NCBI GenBank assembly: GCA_036898135.1
Contig: CM072513.1
Coordinates: 35,412,295 to 35,476,294, forward strand
Source: Oncomelania hupensis
Lineage: Eukaryota; Mollusca; Gastropoda; Littorinimorpha; Pomatiopsidae
Length of the DNA: 64,000 nt
Direction of reading: 5' to 3'
Below the pieces are notes generated by a model, which saw nothing but the letters and a program-made list of their open reading frames with translations, was not told where the DNA came from and searched no databases. Position 1 is the stretch's first letter. Each line of letters begins with the position of its first letter. Below, piece after piece: positions 34,818 through 48,350 of this stretch. A program made the translations under genes and the position numbers.

Positions 34818-36285
34818 CGTAATGCGAGCTATCGGTAAAATCCTTGCACAGACTAGTTTCAGCTAGAGTGATTGGCACTCTACGACCGGTGTAAGCGCAT
34901 GGCGGTACGAACGATGCTCTAACCACCATCACATCGGCTCCTGTATCGCGTAGCCCTTCAGCTTGGTGTCCGTCGATGCTAACCTTGCATTTTGGGTTGA
35001 AATGTTTCTGCGAACATGGAACACACAGTTCAGGTATTCCATCCTCCTCTGTGTTCGCTTGCGCACCTGAAACAATAACATGCGTACCTTGCTGGGCTGC
35101 TGCTCGCTTGGGACAGTCCTTCTTGAAGTGTCCTGTGCGGTGACAGTAGTGACAGGTTACACGAGCTGTAGTTGCCTGCCCAGCTGATCGTGCTTGAATC
35201 GAACCTCTTTCCTCTTCCTTCGCTGGCTTGGCATTCTCACTAGGTTGAGTGTTAGCCCTGGAAGATCCGTTCCTCGGCGATTGTTTACGGTGCCGCTGTG
35301 GGTGTGCCTCCTTGTGTACTTGCGCGAAGTGTGCAGCACTTGCCAGAGTGTCGGGTTCGTGTTCCAGAACAAACGACGCTGTGTCAGCGGGAAGACTTTC
35401 CATGAACTGTTCCAAAAGCATCAGCTCCATTAGATCCCCGTACTTCTGTCGCTTGCCGGACATCTCCACCCAGCGATCGGCAAAAAGTCGTAAACGGGCA
35501 ATAAACTGTGTGTACGTTTCGCCTTCTCTCACCTTTGCTCTACGCAATCGCTGACGGTAGACATTAGCTGTAAGCTGAAATCTTTCCAACAGTGCTTTCT
35601 TCAACTTCGGGTAGTTGAGTGCGGTATCCTCGTCTACTGAGTTGTAGAGTTGCAAAGCTTTACCCTTAAGTGCTGTACTCAACTTCACTGACCATGTAGT
35701 TTCAGGCCATTCGTGTGCACGGGCAAGACGCTCGAACCGTCGCAAGTAGTCGTCGAGATCATCTTTAGACTCATCAAACTCTGGAATAGAAGCGTTTTCG
35801 ACGACTATGCGACTCGTCGATGCCACTGGTTGATGACTGGCATTCTGCAGTTTCGCCATCTTCTCTGCATGAGATAGTCTCATAGATTCCAATTTATACT
35901 CCAAGTCTCTCTCTTGTTTGGTAGTTTGCTCTTTCAGTGACCACTCCCGTTGGGTAAGACGCTCTTCACGCTCCCTTTGCTCCCTGGCTAGCCTCTCTTC
36001 TGTAGCAGCTTTTGCCTGGTCAGCCAAAGTGTGACGTACAAAATCAGCTAACTCTTGTCCAGCCAGATTGAGACGTTGACCAAGAGAAACTACTGCTTCG
36101 ATTTGATCAGGTAAACCGGAACCTGCAATCTCGCCAACAGACTTAGACTTCGCATCAATGTTACCATGCTGTCGCGCGTTCTGGACCGCGGGAGAACTTA
36201 ACGCTACATTCTGTGTTTTGCGCAACCGTGTAGAAATTGGAGAGTCAGTAGTGGCTTCGGCCATGACTACGATCAAACAAAACAC
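34792..36285 (-). CDS. gag: Gag and start of protease (Gmr1-like), with SCAN-like capsid region
   Basis: 497 codons. The likely true start is Met8 (MAEATTDS). Residues about 85-150 form a highly charged coiled coil. Capsid-like sequence covers 168-240. Residues 243-325 resemble a SCAN domain: FIARLRLFADRWVEM, then LMELMLLEQFMESLPADTA, then EHEPDTLASAAHFA. A CCHC zinc knuckle has C378, C381, H386 and C391. A second Cys/His cluster sits at 421-433. The retroviral-type protease motif DTGA is at 447-450. The protease continues in the pol frame (+1 relative to gag) and this ORF ends soon after. Gag would form the particle that packages element RNA. Confidence 0.92.
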   Translation of the reverse strand: MFCLIVVMAEATTDSPISTRLRKTQNVALSSPAVQNARQHGNIDAKSKSVGEIAGSGLPDQIEAVVSLGQRLNLAGQELADFVRHTLADQAKAATEERLAREQREREERLTQREWSLKEQTTKQERDLEYKLESMRLSHAEKMAKLQNASHQPVASTSRIVVENASIPEFDESKDDLDDYLRRFERLARAHEWPETTWSVKLSTALKGKALQLYNSVDEDTALNYPKLKKALLERFQLTANVYRQRLRRAKVREGETYTQFIARLRLFADRWVEMSGKRQKYGDLMELMLLEQFMESLPADTASFVLEHEPDTLASAAHFAQVHKEAHPQRHRKQSPRNGSSRANTQPSENAKPAKEEERGSIQARSAGQATTARVTCHYCHRTGHFKKDCPKRAAAQQGTHVIVSGAQANTEEDGIPELCVPCSQKHFNPKCKVSIDGHQAEGLRDTGADVMVVRASFVPPCAYTGRRVPITLAETSLCKDFTDSSHYGEYSLDRG

Positions 36286-36590
36286 TATCCTAAGATGTCA
36301 AAACAACCTTGAACAAACGCTAAACAATTAATAATGTCAGCAACCTTGACCGTCACAGCAACTCCTGAAAACAAGTATCCAAGTACTCAAATGTATGAAT
36401 ATAAAATTCTTACTCTAAAACAAAAACAACGATCAACATATTTACATGCACTACCTTCAAACGATCTAACTTAAGAACAACAAACTTTGTGAAGCCACAA
36501 GGTAATTCCTAACCTATACCCAGGATAATGAACTATCTTGTGATCTCAGCGGATGCTGATCTCAGCGGGTGCTGATCTCAGCGGGTGCTG

Positions 36591-36608
36591 ATCCTGGACG
36601 AGCCCCCA
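36591..36608 (-). other. Primer binding site, tRNA-Pro type
   Basis: On the element strand, 4 bp after the 5' LTR, the sequence TGGGGGCTCGTCCAGGAT begins with TGG as expected for pairing with a tRNA CCA end. It differs at one position from the well-known tRNA-Pro primer site of murine leukaemia virus. Confidence 0.85.
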
Positions 36609-36612
36609 TAAT

Positions 36613-38024
36613 TGTCACGTGAAGAGTTTTTGTGTAGTGACCCTCCTACGTCTCGTTCCAAGAACAAGTTAAGTTTAGATAAAAGGTAGAGTTGAAAAGT
36701 AAAGAAAACTCGAAACAATGGTGTAAAATTTCCCTTTTTGTTATTATTTACACTACTGGACCACGATTTACAAAAACTGCCGAAACGTTTTCAAATAATC
36801 TGTACAAATACCCGAAATATTCTTAAAATATTCTTGAAATAACAGTTTGGTTTGTTATCCCCAACATCCTTTAGGGTTTACTCAGATTAACAGTTCTCAT
36901 CATCTGGTGGGGTATCGGAAATACCGATGGCTTCAGCAATGCTACTTAGCTCAGCTAAGAAGTGCAGTGGTAGCCCCTGTCGGTGATGATGCTGCTGATG
37001 ATGGTGGTGAACTGCGTCGGTGTTGGCGGCGGCAGTGGACTGGTAGGTGGTTGGATGGCTGAAAGGATGTGGCGTGGTTGTGTGGTCGGCTGGTTGGTTG
37101 GTGGTATGGTCCTCTCTTCCCCTGGCTATGGATCCGGGAAAACTCCCCAGGCGCGGGATCCGAGAGAAGAGAAAATCTGCAACACGCTGAAAGACCATAC
37201 AGTATCCCTACTCCCACAACCTTACCTAATAGGCAAAGTTTACACCATCAGAAAATACAGTGCTTCGTTTATTATGGGTAATAAACGACCCTGCGCCCTG
37301 CACTGCTGTCATCCTGCAAAGAATATTGGGGTAAACAAACGACTGTCTGCATTAATAATGATAAAAGAAAATAATAAATTCTCACCTCAAAAGATTATGT
37401 TGTTATATAAAAGTGTATCCAATGAATGCATGTGTCACAGATAGTCCAGGCCTACTATAATTCCACAAGACTAGACCTGCTTTTATTTTCAAATTGTTCT
37501 GTTCTGTCCTGACACAACTGTCACTCTGTTCCTGACCTGACACAACTGTCACTCTGTTCCTGACCTGACACTGCAATAATGTCCAGAAGTTTTACATAAC
37601 ACTTTGCTTAGTCAACTGAAAACTGCACACGCTGTAAACCAAACCTATCTCTGCCACAGAAATAGTATATAATTATAATTAACAGCGCTCCGTTATTTGT
37701 GCATAAATAACGAATACAACAAACGCCAGTTTTCACAAAAACATATTCGCTAAGCTAGCGAGAACCACAAACGTGTTACAACGTGTCTCTACTCTAGTAG
37801 ACGGCAAAGAAGTGACGATTCTTACTGCGCTTTCGAAATCTATCGCTCACTTTCTTCAAAACTTGCATTATGCACGAATTACACGGATAAAACTTAACCT
37901 CCGGAAGAAAACATGCTAGGCCATACTCTACAGTTATCAAACAGACAAACACGGGTTTATTATATCACATAATTTATTTCCCAAACTTTACATAATATAA
38001 TACATTGTCATTTTACATGTGACA
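36613..38024 (-). repeat. 5' LTR of the Gmr1-like element
   Basis: 1412 bp, matching the other LTR throughout the stretches I compared. A TTATATAA-containing stretch near 37405 is a possible promoter element on the element strand, which is not proven. Confidence 0.95.
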
Positions 38025-38029
38025 ATTGG

Positions 38030-40309
<2,280 letters not shown>

Positions 40310-40836
40310 TATAAAATCATTAGGATATTTTTACTTTATTTCTTTTTCAATGCAAAACAATACGTTTAAAGGGAATTCTACCTTTCTCTCCGAACATAAA
40401 AATTAAATAAAGTTGTCTCAGTCATCAATACAAAAAGAATGAAGACAGGTACTGTTAAATTATGTTTAAAATAAACATAGATTTATATAGTGCATATGTT
40501 CCACAGAAAATAATGTAACAGTTCTTCACAATCTTTGGTTATTGTCCATTAAAATTCTCTCTCTCCCTCTCTCTACCTCTCTCGCTCTATCTCTCTCGCT
40601 CTTTTTCTCTCTCTTTTTCTCATTCACTCACTCACATCACAATCACACACTGTCACATCACAATCACGCACACACAATCACACACACACAAACACCCACA
40701 ATCGCACACACAATAGCACACACAATAGCACACACACTATCACACACACACATTCTCACACACACAAACACACACACTTTTCTCTCACAAACACACGCAC
40801 ACACATTAACAATTTGTGTGGCGTTACCTCTTTAGA

Positions 40837-41919
40837 ACCAATACGAAATTATACATGTATACGATATTTTAACAAATTGTAACAATGGGAGCATAGAAAC
40901 GCAACGTTCCATATTGATTACTCAGATACGACGAAAAGTGAAAATGTACAGTTAATTGTTACTGAGGCTAGAGAGCTGTTGGAGAAACAATATTCTAATC
41001 ATTTTAAACTTTATACTAACAGCTCAGTTCTAGAAACATCACATGCTGGCGCTGGAATTGCAATTCCTGACTTAAAAATTCAAAAGTCATATTATATTAA
41101 GGAGAATGTGTCAATATTTAAAGCAGAATTGTATGCAATCCTTATGGCTTTTAATATGTGTAATTCTTCATTGGCTTTATTTAATATATTTTATGTGTCG
41201 ATTCAAAATCAGTTTTATATTCTTTGAAATATTGGTAATATAAAACAAGGACAGATATTTTATTTGAAATTAAGACTTTAATACATTATATTATATCTAA
41301 AGATATTGGAATCTCCTTTTGTTGGATTCCTTCTCATACCTGCATTTATTTGAATGATATAATTGATAAATTGGCAAAACAAGGAGCAATGAACTTAGAC
41401 GATACTATTATATATAATAATATAAAGCCTTCAGTATTTAAATTAATATTTTTATTAGAAAAGAATATATATTCTAAATTACCTAGCAATGGAAGGAATG
41501 AAATATGTTCTTGTCCAAGACATTTGTGTAGAATAATTAATAAACTAAGAGTAAGTTCATGGAACACCAAAGTTTTCAAAAGATGTAGTTTGTACTTGTT
41601 TGCAACCAATATCTGTTAAACATCTGTTATATGAATGTCCTATTTTGGTTATGTTATATAAAGAAAAGAATATCGATGTAAATAGTCAAGAATCAATTGA
41701 CATTTTGTTGCAAAGTCCAGCAATGATAGATATTGCCCGAATAATTTACAAGTCTGCAGTTGGTAAACTTCTGTAGTACTGTTAGATAATTTGTATGATT
41801 ATGGTTCAACTTTAAATTGTTATATTTAATGTTTGTGTACATGCGTGAGAATGACTGTATGGTCTAAAATCACAAATGTGAAAAGACGTTAAGATAAATT
41901 ATTGAATTGAATTGAATTG
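40837..41919 (+). mobile_element. I-like LINE 3' end with RNase H remnant
   Basis: 5'-truncated plus-strand copy of 1083 bp with a (TTGAA)n tail at 41904-41919. A perfect 11-bp duplication, ACCTCTTTAGA, flanks it (40826-40836 and 41920-41930). It encodes the RNase H domain and a C-terminal zinc-knuckle-like region typical of I/Nimb-type LINEs. Confidence 0.8.
40979..41770 (+). pseudogene. LINE RNase H and C-terminal region, broken
   Basis: The first ORF (40979-41227) has the RNase H start with KLYTNSSVLE where TDGS is expected, so the first catalytic Asp is Asn, followed by GAGIAIPDLK and SIFKAELYAILMAFN with the conserved Glu. A second piece (41310-41400, other frame) has ISFCWIPSHTCIYLNDIIDK, the last RNase H motif with its Asp. 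A third frame near 41590-41780 holds VKHLLYECP, a C-terminal Cys/His motif. At least two frameshifts, so non-functional. Confidence 0.7.
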
Positions 41920-41930
41920 ACCTCTTTAGA

Positions 41931-42673
41931 CAATAAGCTATGTAATTGATTGCGTTCAATTAACTGTGTCTTCACTTATTAGGGGTTTTCATCAGGGAAT
42001 GACGTTCTGGGAATGTGCATGGCAGAAATATGTTATTCATTAATATGGCGTTTCATTAAATTAACTGCTTCTTTGCATCGCGCGATGCCGTTCTTGGGAG
42101 ATTTTGCTCATGACAGAAATGTACCTTAAACTAAGGCAGGTCTTTTGATCAAGAAAGATGGATGGACAGCGGGAGATAGCTAAGTGGATGTCTTTTTCCT
42201 GAATTAGCTACGCCCGTTTTAGCAACATGATGTTATTAAAGAACATTGTCAATCCATTAATAAAGTAGAACATGTAGGACATTTCGCAACCACGATTAAA
42301 AAAAATGAAATTAATATGCTACGTATGAACTATTCTAATTTAATCCAATTTAGTCTATTGCATCCTAATGAATGTCCAATTAAATAGCATTCTTTCCGTG
42401 CAATCAGTAATACGCACAGGGCTTTGAATACAGTTTGGATTTTTTCTACTTCAGTTGGAGGAAATAACTCCACAAGTTTAGACTATTGGATATTTCGGAA
42501 TAAAGACTTTACGTATTGTGTGTGATATGTAACAACATAATCTCGTACATGAGAATAGCACCATGTTGATCCACAACCAGGCGCACACCCACAGCACAAG
42601 CGAGCGTGTATGTAATAACACGATCAATTTTAAATGTTCTGTTTCAGCCTGATTGATGATGGTGATGATGATA

Positions 42674-42733
<60 letters not shown>

Positions 42734-44678
42734 TAGACTTTCTATCCGTAAACGTCCCTGGCAGCATGTTCACGGCGCACTAAGAGATGCAATTAATTAC
42801 CAGGACATAAATAGTTATTCTTTCGTTTGGTTAGACAGAGAGGCTTGGAGGAAAAAGATGGGGGCTGGGAGCAAAGACTTAATTTTTTTTTTAGAGAACT
42901 CTAAAGTGTTCATTTTCCTTCTTTCTGTCGTTCTTTCTGTACAGACTTGGAGGAAAAGGGTTGGGGATTGGGTTATCGTGGGTGTGTGAGGGAAGGGGTG
43001 ATCTCAGTGGCTGGAACATGGCGCATTTTTCACAGCAGCGAGCTTTGTGGTGGAAAATGTTCCATATTGTTGTGTGGTCATCTTCCATCCTATCGGTCTT
43101 TCCTCAACAAGGAGATTAATTTCCTGATTAATTTCCTCTCTCTTCGCTCCGTTTTGACTCCGTCGTGATTTTGCCGTCAGCAGGGAGAAGAGATCCGAGA
43201 TGTTTACAACGAAAGTGCTTTACAATAACATTACCGTCCCTCCTCCCCTCCATCCCCCCCCCCCTCTTGTAACACCCCATCATCCCCTCTCCACACCTCT
43301 TCCCTCACCCTCTTCAAACACCCCCTCTTTCTCCTTACCACATCTCCTCCCCCATACACTACTTACTTTATATTCAGTATAGTGCAGCGGTACCCAGGAC
43401 AAGTGAGATTCTGAGCACAGCATTTAACTCTCTTCTGTCCCATCTTTTGATATCTGTATTACTATCAGAATGCATCAGTATCCAAACAGGACTAACAACT
43501 GAAAACCAACCCCAAACACTTCCAAATATACATTGTATTATTTTACTGCTTTCAGTTAATATTAAATTTCTGTGTTGAAACATGTCTATCTATTCTATTT
43601 TTGGAAGACGGAAGGGGATCGGGGTGTGGGGATTATAACTCTTCTTAATTCTCATATATTATTGCTCAGTGATGACAACAATAAGACAAGACTTGGAAAG
43701 TGATTTGGAGAGCAGATGTTTAAAAGGCTATAGTCAAGGTGACAGACAGACAGATAGACGCCCCAGTAGAAAATCTAGTGGAAGGGTTAGGGGAGAAATT
43801 TAACGATGAAACGAAGAGAATATGGTGGATAGGACGATGAAGATATAGGGCTGAAGGTGGGACTATATAAGACAGACGAAGTGACAAAAATTCAGACGAA
43901 CAAACGGGGGAAGTGGAGTGAGGGGAGAGGGAAGGTTGGGGAGGGGAGTGTGGAGGAACTAATGGGAAGACAAAAGAAAGAACAAACGAAAGGAAACGGG
44001 TTGTTGATCGGATAATATCATTGCATACAGAGTTGAAGACGGGATCGTATGAATTTGGTAAAAGTCAAGGAGGCCGAAAAATAGACAAAGGGAATAAAGA
44101 ACAATCGTCATGGAAATGAAGAGGAAGAGGGGCGGGGAAAAGAGAGGAAAGAAAGGTGAAAGGAAAGTGTAGAATGGGATGATGTACATGAGGTCAGCTA
44201 CGCGTTCAAAGCGTCATGATAGATTGATGACGAAATTAATATTCTCTATTAGTGTCTGTCTATGCGATCGAGTTACTTTATTTATTTTTTTCCCCTTTCT
44301 TTCTGTTTTTTTTTCTTTTCGGTGTGGTTTATACTCGTGTTCATCCCTTCGTGGATGTCATCCGAAACTTTAAGTGCGTTAGTTCATGGAAGGAAAATGA
44401 CAACCCATTCGCATTTGCCAAACACCACGTCCGCGATTGCCAACACCGCGTCCTCATTTGATTACGTTTGTTGTTGTTGTTTGTTTGGTGTTGTTTTTTT
44501 TTTTTTTTAACACTGAAAATTAACTCACACTAACTGAAATACATTGGGGCATGTGAAACAAATGATTGCCTGATGGTTGACGAAAATCAAAAACCTCGGT
44601 CAACGTGGGCAGTTACGACCGCGTAGGAGAGGGGGGAGAAGGCAGGTGGGGCAGCCGTCCCCCTGTACCAGTGGTGGG
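41931..44678. other. Intergenic with (GAT)n at 42655-42733, no gene
   Basis: The GAT tract has about 22 units. C-rich and T-rich patches occur at 43230-43360 and 44275-44320. No ORF has a recognisable domain. Confidence 0.5.
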
Positions 44679-44950
44679 TGTCTGGAAATACCTTTGAATG
44701 GCTTGCGAACAAGTGTAGCATTATTAATGCGACTACCAACATTTATTCTAACCACTTTTACAAAGCTCCAAACTAATTATAGTTTTATGGAAAGGATCTA
44801 ATGGCTCTGGGACTTTAAAGAAATATTTAAAGCCATATAGCTTCTCTTAAATATTCCAGTTTTTAAGAGCTGCGAAAGACAATCCCAAGGCTTAAGAGAT
44901 CGTGAAGTGGAACATACACGCTGACATCAAGAGACTATGAAATCCAGCAC
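44679..44950 (+). repeat. Unclassified dispersed repeat, copy 1
   Basis: Matches 52019-52290 in inverted orientation at roughly 85% by eye over about 270 bp; both start at GTCTGGAAATACCTTTGAATG and end at CCAGCAC. A more diverged partial copy lies at 61862-62005 (TATCTGGAAATACATTTGAG). No coding potential or terminal repeats seen. Confidence 0.75.
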
Positions 44951-45170
44951 TCAGTAACAGACGCTCTTGCATGCATGAACGCACATACACACACACAAAC
45001 ACACACGCATGCACGCACACACACACACCCACACACACCTACACACACGCACACACACGCACACACAGCCGAGGTTACACAGTATTATCATGACTTTCCC
45101 GAAACACCACAAACGTTGTGCTGACAATGGGTCAAATTTCGTCCCCAATTTTAAGTACTTTGAAGTGTTC

Positions 45171-45221
45171 GAACCCTAACCTTGACCCTAACCCCAACCC
45201 AGCCCTAACCCTAACGGATCA
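45171..45221 (-). repeat. Short telomere-like CCCTAA-type stretch
   Basis: Reads as irregular CCCTAAC units (CCCTAACCCCAACCCAGCCC and CCTAACCCTAACGG). Only about 50 bp and imperfect. Confidence 0.5.
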
Positions 45222-45414
45222 TTGTTCTGACGTCAAAACAGGTAGGCATGTCAATACAAGTTATGCAGATGTTCACTGATTTGTCCAGATAACACTGTGT
45301 AAGTGTGCCCACCCACACACACACTCACACACTGTAAAATATACTACGATACTGTCAGCAGAATTTGTGCAAATAATCTTTACAAAAATAGTGTATCAAC
45401 AATTTCCTCTCCCA

Positions 45415-45466
<52 letters not shown>

Positions 45467-45610
45467 TCTCCCCCCCCTCCCCACCCACCGATAAATATCT
45501 TGTCCCTCCCATCCCCAAACATATTCCGACGCGGCTGAGATGTATATGTACAAGCATGTATAATTACCATCGTGCTTTCTTCTTTATTATCTATCATAAA
45601 TAAGTAATAA
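45222..45610. other. (CT)n tract and flanking DNA
   Basis: CT repeat at 45419-45465 running into C-runs. No gene. Confidence 0.6.
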
Positions 45611-45614
45611 TTAT

Positions 45615-45765
45615 TGTTTAAGGTACTTATATTGTTATATTAATTTTGCTCATTTTAATTATGTTATGTTAATTTTATGTTAATCTGTTTATAATTTATT
45701 AAGTTGTCTAATATCACATATGTGAATAGACGTTAAATGAAATAAACAAATAAATAAAGATCTAG
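45615..45765 (+). repeat. 3' end fragment related to the I-like LINE
   Basis: Shares the stretch TCTAATATCACATATGTGAATAGACGTTAA with the 3' end of the LINE at 41868-41893 (TCTAAAATCACAAATGTGAAAAGACGTTAA pattern) and finishes in AAATAAACAAATAAATAAA. Probably a 3'-only insertion of a related family. Confidence 0.5.
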
Positions 45766-46385
45766 ATTGAAACTACGAGGTAACAAAAAAACATTTCCAC
45801 ACAAAAAGCATAAGCACAGCGCTGTGTTATACATTTTATACAATAATTATCTACCCTAGATGAATTGTTGAAGGCGGGATTGTATGATATAAAAAATAAG
45901 AAAAGAAAACGGACAGAATAAAATAAAAGACATGAGGGCTGAAGAGGTGAGTTTGTTGACTGGGTGATATCGCCACGGAATTTCATGGCTATATAGCCTA
46001 GATCTGTTTTCTAAGGCGAGACAAATCAGACGTACAGACAGACACTCAGGTGGAGGACACACAACCTTGGAAAGAGTAAAATGTCCAATGAAGATGGGTG
46101 GATGGATGGGGCTGTAGGTGTAGAAATGAAATGAATGTACGCGATGTTGAGGCCGAATTGGATGATATAGATGTAGAGCTGATGAAGAAATTGGGAACTG
46201 TATGAACTGGCTAACATTAAGCTGGTGGCACTTTAAGAACTTACCGCTGCTTATTGTTCTTCGTGTGAAGCGGCATGGGAACTGTCGTTAATTATTCATT
46301 TCCTAAGAGCTGCAGCTATTTTCAGCTTCCATAAACTGTGTGCCTACTCTCTCGCCTATCAGTGCGGAATCCCTCACTCCCACCC
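45766..46385. other. Intergenic, nothing recognised
   Basis: No repeat or gene supported. Confidence 0.4.
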
Positions 46386-46397
46386 ATCTCATCCATT

Positions 46398-47104
46398 CCC
46401 CCTTGGGGTCATGAGCAATCTTGCCACTGTAGATTGTTCTAACCTATAAAGGGTACAGTGAAAGCCCCAGTTGAAAACCTGTCTTGCCTTTGTAGGCATG
46501 ACAAATTAACTGCGGCAACAGTTCCCCCCGTTGGAGTGCCGGGGGTTTCAGTATAAATAGTATCCCCACTTTCTGGAAATTTAGTGCTTTAAATTCCCAC
46601 TGTCGCTGTCTTCCTCATTTGCTCTTTCCCATTCCCGATCTGTCCTACCACTCTGCTATACTATCTTCTTCTTCGCTAGATCAATGACCTACCTTTTTTC
46701 TTGAAAACTCTTCCTGGACAAGACTCCTTGTTTGTGTATGAGGTCTGTTGGATCAGCTTGGGAATGTTGGACGCTTTCTGCCGGGTGGTCACTAGGGCTT
46801 CCTATGAATGTACTATTTAGCACTATAGGCATTTTATATGTATGTTTTTTGTTGATGATTTATAATGATGTTTGTATTCTATTTTGTTTTTGTAATCGGG
46901 GAGTTCGCGTAGTTGAGGTCAACCCTCAGCCGTCCCTCGCGTGGGATGTCTTTATTGTAAAGTGACTGGCCGGTGGAGGGCATTCAATTTTCCCACTGGG
47001 GTTGTTTCAACAGATCTTTTATGCGGATCGGGGGTTGTCCGGTCCTGATTTGGCTCGGAAGAGTCCGCTGGACCTAAAGCAATAATAAATCAATCAATCA
47101 ATCA
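46398..47104 (+). mobile_element. AATC-tailed element, copy d (full length)
   Basis: 707 bp, starting CCCCCTTGGGGTCATGAGC and ending in four ATCA units. A perfect 12-bp duplication, ATCTCATCCATT, flanks it (46386-46397 and 47105-47116). TATAAATAG is at about 46552. The longest ORF is 77 codons (46732-46965); a related ORF recurs at the same place in the other copies but with frame breaks, so no protein is supported. Confidence 0.9.
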
Positions 47105-47116
47105 ATCTCATCCATT

Positions 47117-47270
47117 AAAACCCTCCACTTACTCCGCGCACGCGAGCGCGCGCGTTTGAGTTGGTGTGTGTATGTGTGTGTAAGTGTGTGTGTGCAAAAA
47201 GGTGTGATACTCATTTGTGTTTTCTTTGTATTTTTCCCATTTACTTTTCGATCTTTCTTTTTTGTTATAC

Positions 47271-47349
<79 letters not shown>

Positions 47350-47565
47350 TGTCTCTATCTGCCTCTTTGTCTCTGTCTCTCTGTGTCTATGTCTGTCTAT
47401 GTCTTTCTATTTGTCTCTCTCTCTTTTTCTCTCTCCCTGTCTGTCTTTCTGTTGATCCAGAGGACTTAATGCTATTATCGTAATTAAAGATGTCGTCTTC
47501 GACGTTACCTTTCACTGTTGTTTTTCTTTTTCTTTTTCTTCGGGCGTTTTTATATCTATGCATCT

Positions 47566-47602
<37 letters not shown>

Positions 47603-47626
47603 TTTTTTTAAACACTGTTTTAATTT

Positions 47627-47672
<46 letters not shown>

Positions 47673-47677
47673 GAGAG

Positions 47678-47708
<31 letters not shown>

Positions 47709-47769
47709 AACTTTTTTTAAACACTGTTTTAATTTGGCCTCTGGCCCATTCCGTTTAGGAGGACGGGGG
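47117..47769. other. CT/GT and GA satellites, no gene
   Basis: CTGT and CT repeats at 47274-47345, GA repeats at 47568-47600 and 47630-47710. A ~37-bp unit with ACTTTTTTTAAACACTGTTTTAATTT occurs twice (47600, 47710), each after a GA run. Confidence 0.7.
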
Positions 47770-47784
47770 TTGGGAGGTGTTACA

Positions 47785-48340
47785 CAGTAGATCATATTTT
47801 CACTCTGACTTCAATAATTCGCAATAAGCTTGAAATCAGAAGGGGAGGTAAAGTATATGCTGCTTTTGTTGATTACCGGAAAGCCTTTGACACGGTTGAT
47901 AGAGATAAATTGTGGCAAACTTTGGGAAAAGCAAAAACATCAACAAAACTCAGTGCAGTCCTCAAATCTTTGTACAACTCCATAACAGCTTGTGTTATAT
48001 GGTGTGGCAAAATAACAGTTTTATTTCATTGTCCACAAGGAGTCAAACAAGGTCGCTTGCTTAGTCCGGTAATTTTCTCTCTGTTAATCTCAGAAGTTGC
48101 AGATTTTGTTAGAAAGTATGGTAGACATCATATATAAATGTTGCCTGGGTTTGAGGAAATATATTCTTTGCTTTTTGCCGACGATATTGCCTGAATCGCA
48201 TCAACTTTGAGTGGTCTCCAAAAGCCAAATAAATAATTTAGAAAAAGCATCAAAACAGTTAGGTCTCACCGTAAATCTTGATAAAACAAAAGTTATGATA
48301 TTCCGTAAAAATGGTTTTGTCTCCGCAAAATAACGTTGGA
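47785..48340 (+). pseudogene. Non-LTR reverse transcriptase core, broken
   Basis: Reads YAAFVDYRKAFDTVDRDKLW (motif A), then GVKQGRLLSPVIFSLLISEV (motif B with Cys replaced by Arg), a stop after YGRHHI, then LLFADDIA (motif C with both Asp). Further frameshifts follow. The pattern fits I, Jockey or related LINEs and not the RTE family of this window. Confidence 0.7.
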
Positions 48341-48350
48341 CGTTTACCAT

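Larger units (their letters stand above)
30295..38024 (-). mobile_element. Complete Gmr1-like Ty3/gypsy LTR retrotransposon
   Basis: 7730 bp on the minus strand, flanked by a perfect 5-bp target duplication ATTGG (30290-30294 and 38025-38029). The two LTRs (1412 bp) appear identical and end in TGTCAC/GTGACA. In element order: 5' LTR (36613-38024), primer site (36591-36608), leader with three tandem GCTGATCTCAGCGG repeats (about 36538-36592), gag with the start of protease (34792-36285), pol (31776-34817), 3' LTR (30295-31706). Pol has integrase before RT, unlike ordinary Ty3/gypsy elements; this order defines the Gmr1 group. No env-like ORF is present. All catalytic residues I checked are kept. 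Confidence 0.95.

Noticed and set aside
34792..38024. Envelope gene making the LTR element a retrovirus
   Set aside because: The space upstream of gag and the 70 bp between pol and the 3' LTR hold no ORF with signal peptide or membrane anchor.
45171..45221. Interstitial telomere or chromosome fusion point
   Set aside because: Only about 50 bp of irregular CCCTAA-like sequence; too short and imperfect to claim.
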